Shown here: positions 57,418 through 61,810 of the stretch, one piece after another | Numbering within the stretch: position 1 is the first letter of the stretch | Layout of the letters: each line of letters opens with the position of its first letter | Assembly: GCA_030247575.1 (NCBI GenBank) | Contig: JAOTRV010000027.1 | Coordinates: 1 to 61,810, forward strand | Direction: 5' to 3' | DNA length: 61,810 bases | Source of the DNA: Sulfuritalea sp. | Lineage (GTDB): Bacteria; Pseudomonadota; Gammaproteobacteria; Burkholderiales; Rhodocyclaceae | Translations under genes and position numbers: made by a program | Notes under the pieces: generated by a model | Told to the model about the DNA's origin: nothing | The model's input: the letters and a program-made list of their open reading frames with translations, nothing else | The model's database searches: none

Positions 57418-59703
57418 ATGTCGAACGAACAAGAAAACCTCTCCGCCGCCGCCCTCGAATATCACGAGTGGCCCACCCCGGGCAAGATCGCCGTGGTGCC
57501 GACCAAGGGCCTCACCAACCAGCGCGACCTCGCTCTGGCCTATTCGCCCGGCGTGGCCGCCGCCTGCAACGCCATCGTCGATGACCCGACGTCCGCCAGC
57601 CGGCTCACCTCGCGCGCCAACCTGGTCGGCGTGGTGACCAACGGCACGGCGGTGCTGGGCCTCGGCAACATCGGGCCGCTGGCGGCCAAGCCGGTGATGG
57701 AAGGCAAGGGCGTGCTGTTCAAGAAATTCGCCGGCATCGACGTCTTCGACATCGAGCTGGCCGAGAACGACGCCGACAAGCTGATCGACATGATCGCGGC
57801 CATGGAGCCGACCTTCGGCGGCATCAACCTCGAAGACATCAAGGCGCCGGAGTGCTTCTACATCGAATCGAAACTGCGCGAGCGGATGAAGATTCCGGTG
57901 TTCCACGACGACCAGCACGGCACGGCCATCGTCGTCGGCGCGGCGATCCTGAACGGCCTGGCGCTGGTCGGCAAGAAGGTGGAGGACGTCAAGCTGGTCA
58001 CCTCGGGCGCCGGCGCGGCGGCGCTGGCCTGCCTCGACCTGCTGGTCAATCTAGGCGTGCGCGTCGAGAACATCTGGGTCACCGACATCGAAGGCGTGGT
58101 CCATGTCGGCCGCGAGAAATTGATGGACCCGATCAAGGACCGCTACGCCAAGAAGACCGATGCGCGTACCTTGTCGGACATCATCGAGGGCGCCGACGTG
58201 TTCCTCGGCCTCTCGGCCGGCGGCGTGGTGAAGCCGGCGATGGTGGCGAAAATGGCGGCCAACCCGCTGATTCTGGCGCTGGCCAACCCGACGCCTGAAA
58301 TCACGCCCGAGGAAGTCAAGAGCGTACGCTCCGACGCGATCATCGCCACCGGCCGTTCGGACTATCCGAACCAGGTCAACAACGTGCTGTGCTTCCCCTT
58401 CATTTTCCGCGGCGCGCTGGACGCGGGCGCGACCACCATCACCGAACAGATGAAGCTGGCCGCGGTGCGCGCCATTGCCGAGCTGGCGCAGGCCGAAGCC
58501 TCCGACGTGGTAGCCATGGCCTACGGCGGCGAGAGCCTGGCCTTCGGCCGCGAATACCTGATCCCGCGGCCCTTCGATCCGCGGCTGATCGTCAAGATCG
58601 CGCCTGCCGTGGCGCAGGCCGCGCAGGAGTCGGGCGTGGCGACGCGGCCGATCGCCGATTTCGACGCTTATCGCGACAGGCTCAATAGCTTCGTCTACCA
58701 CTCCGGCTTCGTCATGAAGCCGGTGTTCGCCGCGGCGAAGAAGGATCCGCGCCGCGTGGTCTACTGCGAGGGCGAGGACGAACGCGTGCTGCGCGCGGTG
58801 CAGGCCGTGCTCGACGAAGGCCTGGCGCGGCCGGTGCTGATCGGCCGGCCGGAGATCATCGGCAAGCGCATCGAGACCGCCGGCCTGCGCCTGCAGGCGG
58901 GACGCGACTTCGAGGTGGTGAACCCGCAATCCGATCCGCGCTACAAGGAGTTGTGGCAGGGTTATCACCAGCTCATGGGTCGCCAGGGCGTGACGCCGGG
59001 CGCCGCCAAGCAGGCGCTGCGCTCCGACCCGACGCTGATCGGCGCCATGCTGCTCAGGAGCGGCTATGTCGACGCCATGCTGTGCGGCGTGGTCGGCCGC
59101 CATGCGCAGCACCTGAAGCACGTCAATGACGTGATCGGTCTGGCGCCGAACGCGCAGTGCTTCGCGGCGATGAACATGCTGCTGCTGGCGCGGCACACGC
59201 TGTTCCTCTGCGACACCTACGTCAATGAAGACCCCTCGGCGGAACAGGTCGCCGAGATCGCGCTGATGGCCGCCAGGGAAGTACGCCGCTTCGGCCTCGA
59301 ACCCAAGGTGGCGCTGCTGTCGCATTCCAACTTCGGCAGCCTGCGTTCCGCATCGGCGCTGAAGATGGCCGCGGCGCGGGCGCTGATCGAGGCGCGCGCG
59401 CCGGACCTGGAAGTCGACGGCGAGATGCACGGCGACGCCGCGCTGTCGCAGGCCATCCGCGAGAAGCTGTATCCCGACTGCCGGCTCAAGGGCGAGGCGA
59501 ACCTGCTGATCATGCCCAATGTCGATGCCGCCAATATTTCCTTCAACCTGATCAAGGCCACCTCGGGCGACGGCATCACGGTCGGCCCGGTGCTGCTCGG
59601 CGCGGCCAGGCCGGTGCACATTCTGACGGCGACTGCTACAGTACGCCGCCTGGTCAACATGACCGCGCTTGCCGTCGTCGACGCCAACCACCTGAAAGGC
59701 TGA
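57418..59703 (+). CDS. maeB: NADP-dependent malic enzyme with phosphotransacetylase-like domain
   Basis: 761 residues. Residues 1 to about 430 are malic enzyme: [51 protein letters not shown]. Residues 440-760 are a PTA-like domain ([15 protein letters not shown]) that in homologues binds acetyl-CoA and regulates rather than catalyses. It makes pyruvate and NADPH from malate. The quinone oxidoreductase gene begins 3 bases after its stop. Confidence 0.96.
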   Translation: MSNEQENLSAAALEYHEWPTPGKIAVVPTKGLTNQRDLALAYSPGVAAACNAIVDDPTSASRLTSRANLVGVVTNGTAVLGLGNIGPLAAKPVMEGKGVLFKKFAGIDVFDIELAENDADKLIDMIAAMEPTFGGINLEDIKAPECFYIESKLRERMKIPVFHDDQHGTAIVVGAAILNGLALVGKKVEDVKLVTSGAGAAALACLDLLVNLGVRVENIWVTDIEGVVHVGREKLMDPIKDRYAKKTDARTLSDIIEGADVFLGLSAGGVVKPAMVAKMAANPLILALANPTPEITPEEVKSVRSDAIIATGRSDYPNQVNNVLCFPFIFRGALDAGATTITEQMKLAAVRAIAELAQAEASDVVAMAYGGESLAFGREYLIPRPFDPRLIVKIAPAVAQAAQESGVATRPIADFDAYRDRLNSFVYHSGFVMKPVFAAAKKDPRRVVYCEGEDERVLRAVQAVLDEGLARPVLIGRPEIIGKRIETAGLRLQAGRDFEVVNPQSDPRYKELWQGYHQLMGRQGVTPGAAKQALRSDPTLIGAMLLRSGYVDAMLCGVVGRHAQHLKHVNDVIGLAPNAQCFAAMNMLLLARHTLFLCDTYVNEDPSAEQVAEIALMAAREVRRFGLEPKVALLSHSNFGSLRSASALKMAAARALIEARAPDLEVDGEMHGDAALSQAIREKLYPDCRLKGEANLLIMPNVDAANISFNLIKATSGDGITVGPVLLGAARPVHILTATATVRRLVNMTALAVVDANHLKG

Positions 59704-59706
59704 ACC

Positions 59707-60681
59707 ATGACTCATGCCATCCGTTTCCATGCCCCCGGCGGTCCGGAAGTCCTGTGCTGGGAAGAAGTCGGCGTTGGCGATACGGCGCCCCACGAGGCAC
59801 GGGTGCGCCACCACGCCGTCGGTCTCAATTTCATCGACATCTATCACCGCACCGGGGCCTATCCGCTGCCCATGCCGTCGGGCATCGGCCTCGAAGCGGC
59901 GGGCGTGGTCGAGGCGGTGGGTGCGGCGGTGACCGACCTGAAAGTCGGCGATCGCGTCGCCTATGCCGGCGGCCCGGTCGGCGCCTACGCCGAAGTCCGC
60001 ACCATCCCCGCCGATCGCCTGGTCAAGCTGCCCGACGCGATCGACTTCAAGACCGGCGCGGCGATGATGCTGCAAGGAATGACCGCTCAATACCTGCTGC
60101 GCCGCACCTGCAAGGTCGAGCCCGGCGACACGATACTCATCCATGCCGCCGCCGGCGGCGTCGGCCTCATCGTCTGCCAGTGGGCGCGGGCGCTGGGCGT
60201 CACGGTGATCGGCACCGTCAGTTCCGACGAAAAGGCGGCGCTGGCAAAGGCGCACGGCTGCGACCACGCCATCATCTACACGCGCGAGAACTTCGTCGAG
60301 CGGGTCAAGCAAATCACCGGGGGCAAGGGCGTACGCGTGGCGTACGACTCGATCGGCAAGGACACCTTCATGGGCTCGCTCGAATGCCTGCAACCGATGG
60401 GCATGATGGTGCTGTTCGGCGCCGCCTCCGGCCCCGTGGCGCCCTTCGACCTCGGCCTGCTGGCGAAGATGGGTTCGCTGTTCATCACCCGGCCGACCCT
60501 GTTCACCTACACCGCGCAGCGCAGCGATCTGCTGGCGATTGCGGGCGAATTGTTCGATGTGGTCGCCTCGGGCAAGGTGAAGATCGAAGTCAACCAGACC
60601 TACGCGCTGAAGGATGCGGCGCAGGCCCAGATCGACCTGGCGGCGCGCAAGACCACGGGTTCCACGGTGCTGTTACCATAG
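59707..60681 (+). CDS. qor: quinone oxidoreductase (zinc-independent MDR)
   Basis: 324 residues. HHAVGLNFIDIYHRTGAYPLPMPSGIG is the classic QOR block, HAAAGGVGLIVCQWARALG the NADPH site, DVVASGKVKIEVNQTYALKDAAQAQ the end. The zinc ligands of alcohol dehydrogenases are absent, as in the family. It reduces quinones by one electron. The N-terminal EEVGVGDTAPHEAR is encoded by the one reverse copy of the dispersed motif. Operon with maeB. Confidence 0.95.
   Translation: MTHAIRFHAPGGPEVLCWEEVGVGDTAPHEARVRHHAVGLNFIDIYHRTGAYPLPMPSGIGLEAAGVVEAVGAAVTDLKVGDRVAYAGGPVGAYAEVRTIPADRLVKLPDAIDFKTGAAMMLQGMTAQYLLRRTCKVEPGDTILIHAAAGGVGLIVCQWARALGVTVIGTVSSDEKAALAKAHGCDHAIIYTRENFVERVKQITGGKGVRVAYDSIGKDTFMGSLECLQPMGMMVLFGAASGPVAPFDLGLLAKMGSLFITRPTLFTYTAQRSDLLAIAGELFDVVASGKVKIEVNQTYALKDAAQAQIDLAARKTTGSTVLLP
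59764..59787 (-). repeat. dispersed motif, copy 9 (inside qor, reverse)
   Basis: On the minus strand CGCCGTATCGCC then AACGCCGACTTC, about 2 differences from consensus. It is the only copy in the opposite orientation, and qor runs opposite to most motif-bearing genes, so the peptide frame is again (E)VGVGDTA. Confidence 0.8.
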
Positions 60682-60685
60682 TCGC

Positions 60686-61315
60686 ATGGAATCTTTTCTG
60701 ATCGCCAATCCCAAGGGCGGCGTCGGCAAGACCACGCTGGCGACGAATCTGGCGAGCTTCTTTGCCGGTCAGGGCAAGCGCGTCATGCTCGGCGACATCG
60801 ACCGCCAGCAGTCCTCGCGCGAATGGCTCAAGCTGCGTTCGCCGGCGCTGCCGCACATCGCGACCTGGGACATCGAGCCGGACCATCCGGCGCGGCCGCC
60901 GAAGGACACCACCCACGTCGTACTCGATACGCCGGCCGGCCTGCACGGCAAGAAACTGGCCCATGTGCTGAAAATGGTCCAGCGCGTGATCGTGCCGCTG
61001 CAGCCCTCGATTTTCGACATCCTCGCCACGCGCGAATTTCTCCTGCGGCTGTTCGAGGAGAAGGAAATCCGCAAGCACGACGCCTTCGTCGCCATCGTCG
61101 CCATGCGCGTCGATGTACGCACCCGGGCGGCGGGCGAACTGGAGCGCTTCCTCGAGGACACCCGCCTGCCCGTGGTGGCCCATCTGCGCGATACGCAGAA
61201 CTACGTGCAGGCCGCGGCGCACGGCATGAGCATCTTCGAACTGCCGGCGAGCCGCTCGGAAAAGGATCTCGAGCAGTGGCAGCCGTTGCTGGAGTGGGTG
61301 CAGCGGCCGGTTTGA
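60686..61315 (+). CDS. ParA/MinD-family ATPase, orphan
   Basis: 209 residues from ATG 60686. Walker A NPKGGVGKTT at residues 8-17, GDIDRQQSSREW, VVLDTPAGLHGK. It is shorter than the ParA at 56433 and lacks a DNA-binding tail. It starts 4 bases after qor, probably in one transcript with maeB-qor. No partner gene; the role may be positioning or regulation. Confidence 0.85.
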   Translation: MESFLIANPKGGVGKTTLATNLASFFAGQGKRVMLGDIDRQQSSREWLKLRSPALPHIATWDIEPDHPARPPKDTTHVVLDTPAGLHGKKLAHVLKMVQRVIVPLQPSIFDILATREFLLRLFEEKEIRKHDAFVAIVAMRVDVRTRAAGELERFLEDTRLPVVAHLRDTQNYVQAAAHGMSIFELPASRSEKDLEQWQPLLEWVQRPV

Positions 61316-61323
61316 GTTCGTCT

Positions 61324-61349
61324 CTCGCCGTATCGCCGGCGCCAACTTT
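61324..61349 (+). repeat. dispersed motif, copy 10 (intergenic)
   Basis: CTCGCCGTATCGCC then GGCGCCAACTTTT, about 3 differences from consensus, just after the ParA gene. The hairpin core seen at 17481-17512 follows within 32 bases. Confidence 0.8.
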
Positions 61350-61380
61350 TAAGGCCGTGCCCTGAACAAACATGCCGGGA

Positions 61381-61427
61381 CTCGCCCCGGCGGGCGAGAT
61401 ACTTTCTTGTGATGCGACAAGAAAGTA
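61381..61427. repeat. REP-like palindromic element
   Basis: CTCGCCCCGGCGGGCGAG, identical to the hairpin core at 17488-17505, followed by the 10-bp stem TACTTTCTTG/CAAGAAAGTA with an 8-base loop. Two adjacent hairpins of this kind are typical of extragenic palindromic repeats. Confidence 0.75.
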
Positions 61428-61687
61428 CCCAAAGAAGCGCACTCCGCCTCCCCGGCCCTTCGGGCGGAGGGCCCGCCGGGCCGGTCGCTAAACTAGCCGG
61501 CCAAAAAGCGGCCGTCGTCGGACAACGCGACCGGACATCCCCCGGCGAACCTCCCTCGCTCGGCGGGTCAGAGGGGAATGAAAACCGTCGCGTGTTGCAG
61601 CGTGGCAAGAACGTGCAGGTGACCGGCGCTGCGCGGCTTCATCGCGCAGCGTCCAGTGACCGAAGGGAACGGGGTCGACCGGCGGGT

Positions 61688-61810
61688 GTGCGCCCAGCAC
61701 GGGCGCGATGTAATGGGGTGGAAGTCCCCTGTGGGAGTACCGACATGACTTCATGATGAAGACATGATAACCACTAGCCGAAGGCAAGGGCAAGACCGCG
61801 AGGGCTTGTC
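61688..61810 (+). ncRNA. group II intron, 5' part (domain I)
   Basis: Starts GTGCGCCCAGC, which fits the GUGYG 5' splice consensus, and continues into CACGGGCGCGATGTAATG and GGGGTGGAAGTCCCC, the 5' structural segments known from bacterial group II introns. The rest (ribozyme core, reverse-transcriptase gene, 3' end) lies beyond the window. A start two bases earlier (61686) also fits. It lies after palindromic repeats, a common target for such introns. Confidence 0.75.

Larger units (their letters stand above)
61316..61687. other. 372-bp intergenic region with dispersed motif and palindromes
   Basis: No gene. In order: dispersed motif copy (61324-61349), the CTCGCCC hairpin core (61381-61398), a stem TACTTTCTTG/CAAGAAAGTA at 61400-61427, a GC-rich hairpin segment (61451-61477) and the CCGGCGAACC..GGCGGGTCAG segment (61541-61572), which also occur at 54761 and 52687. 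It looks like a composite repeat sequence that reaches the group II intron. Confidence 0.7.

Overview
The window is GC-rich chromosomal DNA of a betaproteobacterium, most likely Rhodocyclales or a close relative. This is inferred from the macromolecular-synthesis operon (rpsU, yqeY, dnaG, rpoD with a Lys/Ala-rich N-terminus), the leuS-lptE-holA-proA cluster and the protein signatures; no rRNA is present to confirm it.

Layout. 1-246: outer end of an IS21-family element, with its 119-bp terminal segment in perfect tandem duplication. 401-6040: a defence island of lower GC, with an RloA/RloB (AbiL-like) pair on the plus strand and, on the minus strand, an apparent operon of a NERD-nuclease/SF1 helicase, a HIT hydrolase and an HNH endonuclease of the phosphorothioate-DNA-binding type. 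6268-10617: small genes, a radical SAM protein, an exonuclease/GIY-YIG fusion and a small winged-helix protein. 10753-15912: tRNA-Ile(CAU), rpoD, dnaG, yqeY, rpsU. 15991-24694: housekeeping genes (radical SAM, tsaD, plsY, folB, TRIC channel, ybaK, xerD, ogt), a tandem cNMP-binding protein and a bacteriohemerythrin whose reading frame is broken at a G8 tract. 24691-28146: TAXI-type TRAP transporter operon. 28381-36471: SulP-STAS-cNMP transporter, DUF2927 protein, damaged PAS sensor, CoA-transferase, chalcone-isomerase-like protein, DUF4139 protein. 36500-41882: proA, holA, lptE, leuS. 41955-45910: FecR/SPOR protein, a small unknown protein, a large PAS histidine kinase. 46010-52434: UvrD-type helicase, hydrolase, SDR, class V aminotransferase, flippase-like membrane protein. 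52435-54960: a lower-GC segment with an orphan hydrolase and a membrane protein, bounded by repeats. 54960-61315: glycine-rich-domain protein, VapBC, two ParA ATPases, malic enzyme, quinone oxidoreductase. 61316-61810: palindromic repeats and then the 5' end of a group II intron that runs off the window.

The most unusual signal is a dispersed motif of about 25-28 bp, seen at least ten times, both between genes and inside genes. Nine of ten copies lie in the same orientation on the plus strand. Most coding copies are read in one frame and give a peptide close to KVGAGDTAI in a loop or linker. I know of no description of it. The next most interesting items are the NERD-helicase/HIT/HNH operon and the possible phase-variable hemerythrin.
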